This document shows, piece after piece, positions 41,746 through 49,709 of a stretch of 64,000 nt of DNA. The position numbers were made by a program, and so were the translations under genes. The notes beneath the pieces are model-generated. The model searched no databases and was not told where the DNA came from. It worked only from the letters and a program-made list of their open reading frames with translations. Origin of the DNA: an uncultured Spartobacteria bacterium (GTDB lineage: Bacteria > Verrucomicrobiota > Verrucomicrobiia > Chthoniobacterales > Chthoniobacteraceae); assembly GCA_903882875.1 (NCBI GenBank), contig CAIRYQ010000059.1, positions 1 to 64,000 of the forward strand. The letters run 5' to 3'. Position 1 is the first letter of the stretch, and each line of letters starts with the position of its first letter.

Positions 41746-43593
41746 ATGAATGCCTGCCTTACCGACCTCGGAAGCGAAACCAGCGCCCGTGTCCCACGCT
41801 TTTCACCACTAGGGAGAAGCAAATCTCTCGGCGGAAGCACCATTCTGCTGGTCATGTTGATTGTTACCATCGTCACCGCAGCCGTAGGAATCGCATTCGT
41901 CGTCACAAACGCCGGACAGCGGATGGGAGCACGGGCGAGTAATTACATTGCAGCAGAGAGAGTCGCAGACGGGGCGGTCGAATACGGTTTTGGCATCTGG
42001 AAACAAAGGATTTTCATGAACAATGGTGCTATTACCACCGCAGTTGCCAATAATAATGCGACCGCCCCCCTCCCTCCCGGTTTTCAATACGACACGGCAG
42101 CAAACAATGGCCCCCTTTCTTTCACTGCCACGGATGCATATGGCGCACCGGCTTCAACTCCGGTTCCCACCGTTGTCAGCATGATCAATTATCCCGGCTG
42201 GAAAGGATACTCGTATAATTATCTGGTGAGCGCAAAAGTCGTGACCACCAACCAGTTGGGAAGTATAATCAAAGCTGGCGTCCGCCGCCGCTTCCAATAC
42301 GTCGAAGTCCCCATCTTCCAGATGATGTTCTTTTTCAACGACGATCTCGCGATGTACAATCCTGCGACCATGACAGTGGGAGGACTGGTGCATACCAATG
42401 GCAACCTTTATCTGAGCCAGGAAAGCGGGCTCACATTCAACAACAACGTCTCTTATGCCGGAACTTACTCGAATAACACCATCCCACCTTACGGTTCGAC
42501 ATACAAGTCATGGAGCAGTTCCGATCAGCCGCCAACCCTGAATGGCGCTCTGACTCAGGTGCCGGTGGCCGCGCCATTGGGCGTGTCAATGACCTCTAAT
42601 TTTAATACCAGCGACACCAATCCAAACAACGACGGATTCCAGGAGATCATCCAACTGCCCAATTCAGCCTTTCCCGATCCGCCGGAAATTGCACAGCGCC
42701 GGATGTCCAACAAGGCGGGCATCGTCATAACAATCAATGGTGCAACTGCCACGCTCGCTCTGCAAAACAGCACCGTGGCGACCACAGCGCAACAGACGGC
42801 GATCAAGGCCGCATTCACCGGCAAGACCACCTTATATGACCAGCGCGAAGGCAAGACCGTGGATGTCGCCAACATTGATGTTTCACTGCTCACGCCCGCA
42901 CTGAATGCGCTAGGCGCGGCTAATTTCAACTTGGTGTTGTATGTTGTGGACACAACCCCTGTTTCTGTGAGTTCGCCGAATCCGAAGACAATCCGCTTGA
43001 ATAACGGAGGCGTATTGCCAGATGCCGGCCTGACAATCGCAAGCCAAAATCCGGTCTATATCAAAGGCGACTATAACACCGGAACCAGCTCATCAGTACC
43101 ATCAACCAGTGTCCCGGCGAATGCCACCGGCAATCCGAACGACACAGACAGCCCGACTGCACCCGGATACACCCGCAAGTCATCGTCCGTGCTGGCGGAT
43201 GCCGTGATGTTTCTGTCCAACTCGTGGAGCGACGCGAACTCATCACTAGCCCTTAGCAGCCGCAATGCAAGCAACACGACTTACAATACTGCAATCATGT
43301 CCGGCTATCTTCCATCCGGATACACCAACTCATCAGGCGTTCAATACGGCTACGACGGAGGCGCCAATAACTTCCCTCGCTTCCTTGAGAGCTGGACAAA
43401 CAAGACATGCACCTACACGGGTTCCATGGTCGAGCTTTTTGCAAGCCAGACTTTTACTGGTGCATGGGCGCTTGGGAATGTTTATGCGCCTCCGACCCGC
43501 AGATGGAATTTTGACACCAATTTCCTGAACAGCGCGCCTCCGGGGAGTCTTATCTGTGTAGTTTATTCGCGCGGCTCATGGTCAAAATTCTAA
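41746..43593 (+). CDS. PilX-like pilus assembly protein, large
   Basis: A 615-residue protein. An N-terminal hydrophobic helix (STILLVMLIVTIVTAAVG) follows a GG pair, but there is no Glu at +5, as in PilX/GspK-like components. The following AGQRMGARASNYIAAERVAD is typical of PilX. The long outer domain is Asn/Ser/Thr-rich with many beta segments (TNGNLYLSQESG, GDYNTGTSSS). Its size is far above ordinary PilX (about 200), so it may carry an adhesin-like domain. Codons are less GC-rich than in the neighbours. Confidence 0.7.
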   Translation: MNACLTDLGSETSARVPRFSPLGRSKSLGGSTILLVMLIVTIVTAAVGIAFVVTNAGQRMGARASNYIAAERVADGAVEYGFGIWKQRIFMNNGAITTAVANNNATAPLPPGFQYDTAANNGPLSFTATDAYGAPASTPVPTVVSMINYPGWKGYSYNYLVSAKVVTTNQLGSIIKAGVRRRFQYVEVPIFQMMFFFNDDLAMYNPATMTVGGLVHTNGNLYLSQESGLTFNNNVSYAGTYSNNTIPPYGSTYKSWSSSDQPPTLNGALTQVPVAAPLGVSMTSNFNTSDTNPNNDGFQEIIQLPNSAFPDPPEIAQRRMSNKAGIVITINGATATLALQNSTVATTAQQTAIKAAFTGKTTLYDQREGKTVDVANIDVSLLTPALNALGAANFNLVLYVVDTTPVSVSSPNPKTIRLNNGGVLPDAGLTIASQNPVYIKGDYNTGTSSSVPSTSVPANATGNPNDTDSPTAPGYTRKSSSVLADAVMFLSNSWSDANSSLALSSRNASNTTYNTAIMSGYLPSGYTNSSGVQYGYDGGANNFPRFLESWTNKTCTYTGSMVELFASQTFTGAWALGNVYAPPTRRWNFDTNFLNSAPPGSLICVVYSRGSWSKF

Positions 43594-43604
43594 ACATGAT
43601 TCAA

Positions 43605-44192
43605 ATGAAGACCGCCATTGCCTTCGCATTCGTAACGGGCACCCTGTCCCTGTCCGCACTCGACCTGACTCCCAATTTTGCACCGATGGCCTCCGATGGC
43701 ATCGTTCTGACGAATCCATTCTTCACGGACGGCGGGAAAAAATACGGGGTGATCCTGAACATGGACACCGAGCTGACCTCATACGGCGACGGGGCGAAGT
43801 TCAAATTCACCAAGCTCGATCATGCGGAGATGATTCTCCGTCACTCGCCTTTCGACGTGAATGTGAAGTTCGGCCCAGACACCTTGGATGCCTACGAACA
43901 GGCCGCGCGCAAGATGCTGCCACAAGTCGCCGAAGGGGTAACACTCGAAAGGCAGTTAAAAAATCCCCTGCCCATGAACGCATGGGAGAGCCATCGCTTT
44001 ATTTTCAAATACACCACCCCGGCAGGTGTCTCCCGCGAGAGCATCACTTTTCTAAACATTCTTCCCGGCGAGCAGGTGGTCATGCAGGTTTACGCGAAAG
44101 ACGCGCAGTTCGAAAATGCCGCGGCACGCGCGGATGACGTCATCCGCCGCTGGTATGAGGTGGATCCGAAGTCAATCAAGCGTGGCAACTGA
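43605..44192 (+). CDS. secreted protein of the pseudopilin operon
   Basis: A 195-residue protein from the ATG at 43605 (an ATG at 43596 is also possible), starting 11 bases after the PilX-like gene ends. It has a signal peptide MKTAIAFAFVTGTLSLSA. The mature domain reads GKKYGVILNMDTEL, HAEMILRHSPFDVNV, ESITFLNILPGEQVVMQVY and ADDVIRRWYEVDP. The pattern loosely resembles PsbP/DUF1795-type folds, but that is a guess. It is probably a periplasmic or surface partner of the pseudopilins. Confidence 0.6.
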   Translation: MKTAIAFAFVTGTLSLSALDLTPNFAPMASDGIVLTNPFFTDGGKKYGVILNMDTELTSYGDGAKFKFTKLDHAEMILRHSPFDVNVKFGPDTLDAYEQAARKMLPQVAEGVTLERQLKNPLPMNAWESHRFIFKYTTPAGVSRESITFLNILPGEQVVMQVYAKDAQFENAAARADDVIRRWYEVDPKSIKRGN

Positions 44193-44257
44193 TCGCCCCG
44201 GAACCTCCCTGAAGCAACACGGTCTGCGGCCTTCGCGGAGGATTCGCGCAGGGCGAA

Positions 44258-44794
44258 TCAGTCATCTAAGCGGGAAAGTATTGGGCGTTCCTTTTCCACA
44301 GCGGCGACTGCATGCGATGCACGGACTGCGCGAACCGTCGGGAAAAACTCCTCGGCCACCATGTAACCCACGCAGTTCCCAGCACCGCAGCGACACGGGT
44401 GCTCCTCGTAGTTCTCCACGTCGTAGCTGTAGTTGAACGTGATTTCCTCGCCCGGCTGGATCGTGCGCAGCGCCATGATCCATATCTGCTCACCGAAGAT
44501 TTCCGCCACCGCGTTCGGCTCGCAACTGTGGTTCAAAAATCTCGCTGGATTCCAATCCACGTTGCCGTCCACGTCATTCTCGTCATCTAGGATGAAGACG
44601 AACGGATTGTCCGCCGCGACGCGCACCGCCGCCTCCGCCTTTGTGATCTTCTCGCCGACATACTCGATGATCGCCGCGCCCTTCCGTATCCTGCGCAGGG
44701 CAAAGCCGCCCATGCCGTGAATTCCCGAATCCCTGAACTCGATCATTTTCTTTGTCCCTGCGGCTGAAGTCCCCGCAGATTTTTTCTTGGCCAT
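44258..44794 (-). CDS. SET-domain lysine methyltransferase
   Basis: A 178-residue protein with a Lys-rich start. The SET core has GIHGMGGFALRRIRKGAAI, the SAM-binding NHSC (88-91, within RFLNHSCEPN), GEEITFNYSYD with the catalytic Tyr, and a post-SET zinc cluster CRCGAGNC (Cys134, 136, 141). Complete SET plus post-SET is a eukaryote-like form found sporadically in bacteria, probably by transfer. The substrate could be a ribosomal or DNA-binding protein. It stands alone, convergent to the pseudopilin operon. Confidence 0.85.
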   Translation of the reverse strand: MAKKKSAGTSAAGTKKMIEFRDSGIHGMGGFALRRIRKGAAIIEYVGEKITKAEAAVRVAADNPFVFILDDENDVDGNVDWNPARFLNHSCEPNAVAEIFGEQIWIMALRTIQPGEEITFNYSYDVENYEEHPCRCGAGNCVGYMVAEEFFPTVRAVRASHAVAAVEKERPILSRLDD

Positions 44795-44880
44795 GGATGC
44801 TTTTAGTTCTGCAACAATTTTTGATATTTGGCGGCGTGCAGTAGCTCACGTACATAGCAGCGTCAAAGATCAATCGCCCC

Positions 44881-44964
44881 CGCGAAGGTGCCGGTGCGAA
44901 AATCAAGGTCATGGTGAAAGGCATCCTCAACGAATACGGCTACGCGCCCGACTCGCAGGAGTAA
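44881..44964 (+). pseudogene. type I restriction HsdR C-terminal scrap
   Basis: A frame ending at the TAA at 44962-44964 reads AKIKVMVKGILNEYGYAPDSQE. It resembles the extreme C-terminus of HsdR-type subunits (VMVKRILxKYGYPPDxQE). No upstream coding remains. Together with the methyltransferase end at the right edge, it points to past restriction-modification loci. Confidence 0.4.
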
Positions 44965-45023
44965 GCCTCCTCGCGCAGGCCGGGCTGCTGTGCGCGGATT
45001 GGGCGTGAGGAGGGGAACGCTGG

Positions 45024-45908
45024 TCAGCGTTTTTCGTAGAGCAGGAAAAGCCCCGAGTGATCCACGTCGCCGTGGCCTTCCCCGTGGACGAATTTTTCCC
45101 ACTGTGCGCGGCAGTTGTCCAAGGTCGGCGATTTGAATCCCAGCGACTCCGCGAGTTCGCAGATGAGGCGCACATCCTTGAGCTGGAGGGCGGAGCGGCC
45201 GCCGGGCTTGAAGTCGCGGCGCACCATGCGCTCTCCGTGCAGATTGAGGATCCGGCTTTCCGCAAATCCGCCAAGCAACGCCTCGCGCACCTTTGCGGAA
45301 TCCACGCCTGCGAGTTCCGCGAGACGCAGCGCCTGCGCGACGGCGTCAATGGTCTGCGCGACGATGAGCTGGTTTGCGAGCTTCGTGACCTGCCCGGAGC
45401 CGGCGGGGCCGAGGTGCGTGATGCGTTTGCCCACGGTCTGCAAAATCGGCAGTGCGCGCTGAAATGCCTCGTCGGTGCCGCCTGCCATGATCGTGAGGTC
45501 GCCCGCCTCCGCGCCAACCTGCCCGCCGGAGACGGGCGCATCGAGCCATGTGATGCGCTTTGCAAACTCCTTCGTCTCCGGCACGCCTGTCGTTCCGAAA
45601 TCAATGATCATCGCGCCGGGGCTGAGTCCCCCGACGAGGCCGCCTTCGCCGAAGACGACTTTCTCCACGACATCGGTCGTCGTGAGATTGATGCAGATCA
45701 CGCCATCGCCGATCTCGCGCGCGAGTTCCGGGAGCGTCGCTGCGCGCTTCATTCCAAGAGCGATGGCGGCCTCAGCGGGAGCGTCGCTGCGATTCCAGAC
45801 CACTACCTTCGCGCCCGCTTCGTGGAGGTGCCTTGCATTTGCACGGCCCATGTTGCCGAGTCCGGCGAATCCGATTTTGTGTCCAGAGAGCGTGTAGTTC
45901 GATTGCAT
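45024..45908 (-). CDS. 3-hydroxyisobutyrate/threonate-type dehydrogenase
   Basis: A 294-residue protein from the ATG at 45908; the upstream open frame does not continue the fold. The N-terminal Rossmann motif GFAGLGNMGRANARHL, the NAD-site NLTTTDVVEKV, the substrate signature LDAPVSGGQVGAEAG and the catalytic Lys in QVTKLANQLIVA are all present. The family includes L-threonate dehydrogenase (LtnD). The gene faces a DenD-like gene divergently, 154 bases apart, and DenD and LtnD both act on four-carbon sugar acids. A role in threonate or erythronate breakdown is therefore favoured over valine breakdown. Confidence 0.8.
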   Translation of the reverse strand: MQSNYTLSGHKIGFAGLGNMGRANARHLHEAGAKVVVWNRSDAPAEAAIALGMKRAATLPELAREIGDGVICINLTTTDVVEKVVFGEGGLVGGLSPGAMIIDFGTTGVPETKEFAKRITWLDAPVSGGQVGAEAGDLTIMAGGTDEAFQRALPILQTVGKRITHLGPAGSGQVTKLANQLIVAQTIDAVAQALRLAELAGVDSAKVREALLGGFAESRILNLHGERMVRRDFKPGGRSALQLKDVRLICELAESLGFKSPTLDNCRAQWEKFVHGEGHGDVDHSGLFLLYEKR

Positions 45909-46062
45909 GTGATTCGCGGGAGTGTGGAGGAAGTGGCGCGGTTTTGAAGCGCGCAGTGCCCGGCCCCGATTGACACCGGGAGTTGCCACGGAATGCGAGA
46001 CCTGAGAACGAAGAATCAGGAACTTTTCAATCCCCCGTCCCAACCACATCCATCTCCCATCC

Positions 46063-47049
46063 ATGAAAATCATCATCACCGGCGGCGGCGGCTTCCTCGG
46101 CTCGCAGCTTTGCGAGAAACTTCTCGAACGCGGCGCACTCACCGGGCCTTCCGGCGGCGCGGAAAAAATCGGCGAAGTCGTGCTGCTCGACGCGATCTTC
46201 CATCGCCCCGCGACTGACTCCCGCGTGAAGCAAATCACCGGCGACATCAGCAATCGCGACACGGTCTTTTCCGCTGTGGGTACCGACGCTGCCACGGCGA
46301 TTTTCCATCTCGCCTCGATGGTGAGCGGCGAATGCGAGGAGCGTTTCGACGACGCATTGCGCGTGAATCTCGACGGCGGGCGCAATGTCTTCGAGGCCGC
46401 GCGAAAACTGCCGGGCCGACCGCGCGTCGTCTTCGCGAGCAGCATCGCGTGCTTCGGCGGCGAAGCGATGCAGGTGCCGAACACCGACCGTACGAAGCTC
46501 ACGCCGCAGACGACCTACGGAATGACGAAGGCCATCTGCGAACTCATGGTGAACGACCACTCACGCAAGGGCCACTTCGACGGACGCTCCGCACGGCTGC
46601 CGACGGTGATCGTGCGGCCCGGAAAACCGAATGCCGCAGCGTCCGGCTGGGCGAGCGGAATGTTCCGCGAACCGCTCAATGGCGAGCCGTGCATGCTGCC
46701 CGTTCGCCGCGAGCAATGCCACCCGATGACCGGCTACCGCACCGTGATCGAGTCACTCATCGCGCTGCATGAAGTCCCTGCCGAACGGCTGCGCGACGAT
46801 CGCGCCATCGGCCTGCCCGCGCACCGCGTCACTCCTCAGCTCACCGAATCGGTGCTGCGCGAAATTGCAAACGAACGAGGGCTGAAGCTCGGCCCGATCA
46901 CGGACGCCTTCGATGCGCGCATCCAGGGCATCGTGGACAACTGGCCGGTCGCGGTGGACGGCGCGCGTGCCATCGCTCTCGGTCTGCCGCAGCCGCCGCC
47001 GCTCAAGCAAATCGTCGAGCAATACATCGAGGATTTCGGAAAACGGTGA
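46063..47049 (+). CDS. denD: D-erythronate dehydrogenase-like SDR
   Basis: A 328-residue extended short-chain dehydrogenase: Rossmann ITGGGGFLGSQLCEKLLERG, FHLASMVSGECE, the active-site SSIACFGG and YGMTKAICELMV (Tyr-x-x-x-Lys), and VIVRPGKPNAAASGWASGMF, the signature of the DenD group (given here only in part). DenD oxidises D-erythronate to 2-keto-D-erythronate. The kinase (DenK/OtnK) and isomerase genes expected for the full pathway are not in view. The divergent dehydrogenase may be LtnD. Confidence 0.78.
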   Translation: MKIIITGGGGFLGSQLCEKLLERGALTGPSGGAEKIGEVVLLDAIFHRPATDSRVKQITGDISNRDTVFSAVGTDAATAIFHLASMVSGECEERFDDALRVNLDGGRNVFEAARKLPGRPRVVFASSIACFGGEAMQVPNTDRTKLTPQTTYGMTKAICELMVNDHSRKGHFDGRSARLPTVIVRPGKPNAAASGWASGMFREPLNGEPCMLPVRREQCHPMTGYRTVIESLIALHEVPAERLRDDRAIGLPAHRVTPQLTESVLREIANERGLKLGPITDAFDARIQGIVDNWPVAVDGARAIALGLPQPPPLKQIVEQYIEDFGKR

Positions 47050-47085
47050 CTGCGGTGCGCCGAGTCATCGTGACATTTCAAAAAA

Positions 47086-47146
47086 CCGTCTTATAGCGGG
47101 CCGCTATCAGTGCGATGCCGAGCGCCTATTTCCGCTATTGAGACGG
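47086..47146. promoter_or_regulatory. inverted repeats upstream of the halogenase-like gene
   Basis: ATAGCGG and CCGCTAT flank a single G at 47093-47107, a 15-base palindrome. A wider pair, CCGTCTTATAGCGG at 47086-47099 and CCGCTATTGAGACGG at 47132-47146, also matches inverted with a one-base slip. Either alternative can fold, so the site could be a regulator operator or switchable leader hairpins, 43-100 bases ahead of the ATG at 47189. Confidence 0.4.
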
Positions 47147-47188
47147 ATTGATATCAGTCTTGGCGTGCCACATCCCATCGGCAGACGC

Positions 47189-48448
47189 ATGAACGACGAA
47201 TACGACGCGATCCTCATCGGCGGCGGGCCTTCGGGCGCGACCGCGTCGGCGATCCTCGCGGAGTACGGGCACCGCGTACTCGTGCTGGAGCGTGACAAAT
47301 TTCCGCGCTACCGCGTCGGCGAATCGCTGATCCCGTTCACCTTCGGCCCGCTGGAGCGCATCGGGATGATTCCTAAGATGAAGGCGTCCCGCTTCGTGAA
47401 AAAGTACAGCGTGTGCTTTGTCCAGCCGGACGGAAAACGATCGCAGCCATTCTATTTTTTCCACCGCTACGACCGCGAGACCGTCGCGCAGACGTGGCAG
47501 GTGCTGCGCTCGGAATTTGACGAGATGATGCTCGACAATGCGCGCGAGAAAGGCGCGGAGGTGCGCGAGGAGACGACGGTGAACCGGCTGCTGATGGACG
47601 GGGATCGTGTGACTGGAGTCGAAGCAACGGATCGCAGGACTGGCCGCACTTTCGAGGCGCGAGCGCCCATCACGCTCGACTGCTCGGGCAAGGAGGCGTT
47701 CGCGCCGAACAAGCTCGGCTGGCGCTTTCCCGATCCAGAACTGAACAAGATCGCCGTGTGGACTTACTACCGCGGCTCGAAACGCGAGCCGGGGATTGAC
47801 GAGGGGCAGACGACCGTCGCGATGATTCCCGAGAAGGGCTGGTTCTGGCACATCCCGCAGCACGACGACATGGTGAGCGTGGGTGTCGTCGCCGACGGAA
47901 AATATCTCACGCGCGGCGGCGTGAAGGAGCCGCGCGAGATTTTCCACCGCGAGGTGGAGGAGAACCTGTGGATCAAGGATCACCTGAGTGTCGGCGAATG
48001 CACGGGCGAGTATTTCATCACGAGCGAGTACACGCGCTACTCGCGCCACTGCGCCTCGCCGGGGCTGCTGCTGCTCGGCGATGCGTTCGCGTTTCTCGAT
48101 CCGGTCTTCAGCAGCGGCGTCCTGCTCGCACTGAAGTGCGGCCACCTTGCGGGCGAGGCCGTGCATGAGGGAATCGTGGGCGGCGATCTTTCTCCCGCGC
48201 ACTTTGCCCCGTACGGAGCCGCGATCCGCGAAGGCATCGAGAACATGCGCAAGCTCGTGTATGCGTTCTACGATCCGAAATTTTCCTTCCGCGAAGTCGT
48301 GCAGCGCCATCCCGCAGCCGGAGATCAAATCACCGACTGCCTCTCCGGCGACGTGAGCAAGGACTATTCGCAGCTCTGGGATTGGATCCGCGAGTTTGTC
48401 CCCCTCCCCGATGCGCTGAGTTACGGCGAGCCGCTGATCGGAGCGTAG
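47189..48448 (+). CDS. flavin-dependent halogenase-like oxidoreductase
   Basis: A 419-residue protein from the ATG at 47189. The FAD motif GGGPSGATASAILAEYGH is followed by VLERDKFPRYRVGESLIP, the start typical of tryptophan-halogenase-like and geranylgeranyl-reductase-like proteins. The WxWxIP motif associated with halogenases is present at 218-223 (WFWHIP). The second FAD contact is LLLGDAFAFLDPVFSSGV. The enzyme is shorter than tryptophan halogenases (about 530), closer to carrier-bound phenol or pyrrole halogenases. No carrier protein or nonribosomal synthetase lies nearby. A plain monooxygenase or reductase remains possible. Confidence 0.72.
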   Translation: MNDEYDAILIGGGPSGATASAILAEYGHRVLVLERDKFPRYRVGESLIPFTFGPLERIGMIPKMKASRFVKKYSVCFVQPDGKRSQPFYFFHRYDRETVAQTWQVLRSEFDEMMLDNAREKGAEVREETTVNRLLMDGDRVTGVEATDRRTGRTFEARAPITLDCSGKEAFAPNKLGWRFPDPELNKIAVWTYYRGSKREPGIDEGQTTVAMIPEKGWFWHIPQHDDMVSVGVVADGKYLTRGGVKEPREIFHREVEENLWIKDHLSVGECTGEYFITSEYTRYSRHCASPGLLLLGDAFAFLDPVFSSGVLLALKCGHLAGEAVHEGIVGGDLSPAHFAPYGAAIREGIENMRKLVYAFYDPKFSFREVVQRHPAAGDQITDCLSGDVSKDYSQLWDWIREFVPLPDALSYGEPLIGA

Positions 48449-48451
48449 CCG

Positions 48452-48922
48452 CTACTTGTTGCGGCGCTTATTGAAGTCCGACATCGCGCGATCCGCCTCG
48501 CGCTTTTCCACGCGGGTCTTGATGTCCTGGCGCTTGTCGTGCGCGAGCTTCCCCTTGCCCACACCCAGTTCCACCTTCACACGCGAGTCCTTCCAATAGA
48601 GCCGCAGCGCGATCAGCGCGTGCCCTTCCACCTGCACTTTGCCGAAGAGCTTCTCGATCTCCTGACGGTGCATGAGGAGCTTGCGCACCTGCTTCGGCTC
48701 ATGCTGCGTGTGGCTCGCCTTCGCATACGCCTGAATGTCGAGATCATACAGCCACACCTCCCCTTTTTCGATCTTCGCGAAGGCATTCCCCACGTTTGCG
48801 AATCCCGCGCGGATGGACTTCACCTCGGTGCCTTTCAAGACAATGCCCGCCTCGTAGCGAGCGAGGATGTGATAATCACGCAGCGCCTTGCGGTTGACCG
48901 AAATGTCGCCACCCGTGCCCAT
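48452..48922 (-). CDS. smpB: SsrA-binding protein
   Basis: A 156-residue protein that delivers tmRNA to stalled ribosomes. The OB-barrel and tail are intact: NRKALRDYHILARYEAGI, LKGTEVKSIRAGFANVG, KRDR-like tail DKRQDIKTRVEKREADRAM. It lies 35 bases after rpoZ on the minus strand and ends convergent to the halogenase-like gene. The ssrA gene is not seen here. Confidence 0.95.
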   Translation of the reverse strand: MGTGGDISVNRKALRDYHILARYEAGIVLKGTEVKSIRAGFANVGNAFAKIEKGEVWLYDLDIQAYAKASHTQHEPKQVRKLLMHRQEIEKLFGKVQVEGHALIALRLYWKDSRVKVELGVGKGKLAHDKRQDIKTRVEKREADRAMSDFNKRRNK

Positions 48923-48957
48923 GCTTCAATGCTGACCGCCCGTGTTCCGGGCCGGCG

Positions 48958-49173
48958 CTATTCCTTTTCCTCAACCACCGGCTTCAGTTCGTAACTGAGC
49001 TTGCCGTCAATGATCTCCTGAAGGGCGATGTCCGCAAAGCCCATCTTTGGCGTGGTCTCGATCATCGGGCGGTGCCCGGCAGTAAGCTGTCGGACCCGCT
49101 TCGAGACCATGTTCACCAGAAAGGGAACATTTTGAATCTTCTTTGCGGCTTCATCTACAAGGTGGCTGAGCAT
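48958..49173 (-). CDS. rpoZ: RNA polymerase omega subunit
   Basis: A 71-residue protein with FLVNMVSKRVRQL, then GHRPMI and DIALQEIIDGKL, the omega-subunit pattern that folds onto the beta-prime C-terminus. The length matches the short verrucomicrobial form. It is followed by smpB and divergent from a tiny basic gene at 49386. Its promoter lies in the 212 bases between. Confidence 0.85.
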   Translation of the reverse strand: MLSHLVDEAAKKIQNVPFLVNMVSKRVRQLTAGHRPMIETTPKMGFADIALQEIIDGKLSYELKPVVEEKE

Positions 49174-49385
49174 ATTCGGTGGTGTGAGGCGGTTTCCCCT
49201 GTGAAAAAAGGGAGCGGAGGATGGAGGGGATGCACGGGCTTGTCAACGGGTGATTCCACGCAATTCGCGCGGCACGAACGGTGAATCCACTGCGGCGACG
49301 ACGAAAGCCGCGCAACGCCCGTCCCTGCGATTCCTTGCGAAACTGCTTGGCAGACGCACGGGGAGCGTGTGTGTTCCGCGATCCT

Positions 49386-49487
49386 ATGGGACACTGCAAA
49401 GGCAAAGACAACGTGAAGAAGCGCGCCGTGCGCCGCAAAAAAACCGAACGCCTCGCTCTCGCAAAGAGCCAGGCTGCGGCAAAGTAG
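49386..49487 (+). CDS. 33-residue highly basic protein
   Basis: MGHCKGKDNVKKRAVRRK and the following KTERLALAKSQAAAK give 33 residues, with about 14 Lys/Arg. A near-perfect intrinsic terminator begins 29 bases after the stop, and the product stands alone between rpoZ and a PQQ-propeller gene. Such composition is seen in tiny ribosome-associated or nucleic-acid-binding proteins. A longer reading from 49281 exists but its extra part is arginine shadow. No family is recognised. Confidence 0.55.
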   Translation: MGHCKGKDNVKKRAVRRKKTERLALAKSQAAAK

Positions 49488-49515
49488 CGCAACGCGCTTC
49501 CGCAGAAAAAATGAC

Positions 49516-49548
49516 AGGCCTCGGGACTCGTTCCGAGGCCTTGTTTTT
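49516..49548 (+). terminator. intrinsic terminator after the small basic gene
   Basis: AGGCCTCGG and CCGAGGCCT form a perfect 9-base stem with an 8-base loop, followed by TGTTTTT. It ends the transcript of the 33-residue gene and isolates it from the propeller gene downstream. Confidence 0.8.
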
Positions 49549-49709
49549 CGTACTGAGCTGAAGTGCGGAGCGGTTCCGCACGCTTGGAGAGAAGGCAGTC
49601 GCATCCGAGATCTCTGCGACATACGGCACCCGCAGAAGCCTCCATTAGCGTTCGGATCGGATTTGAAAACAGGATGCGCTTCCGTCTCGCGTCGTGTAAT
49701 CACACCCGC

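Noticed and set aside
46913-47188. Upstream extension of the halogenase-like gene to 46913
   Set aside because: The extra 92 codons overlap the end of the dehydrogenase gene and cross the inverted repeats; the FAD motif begins right after the ATG at 47189.
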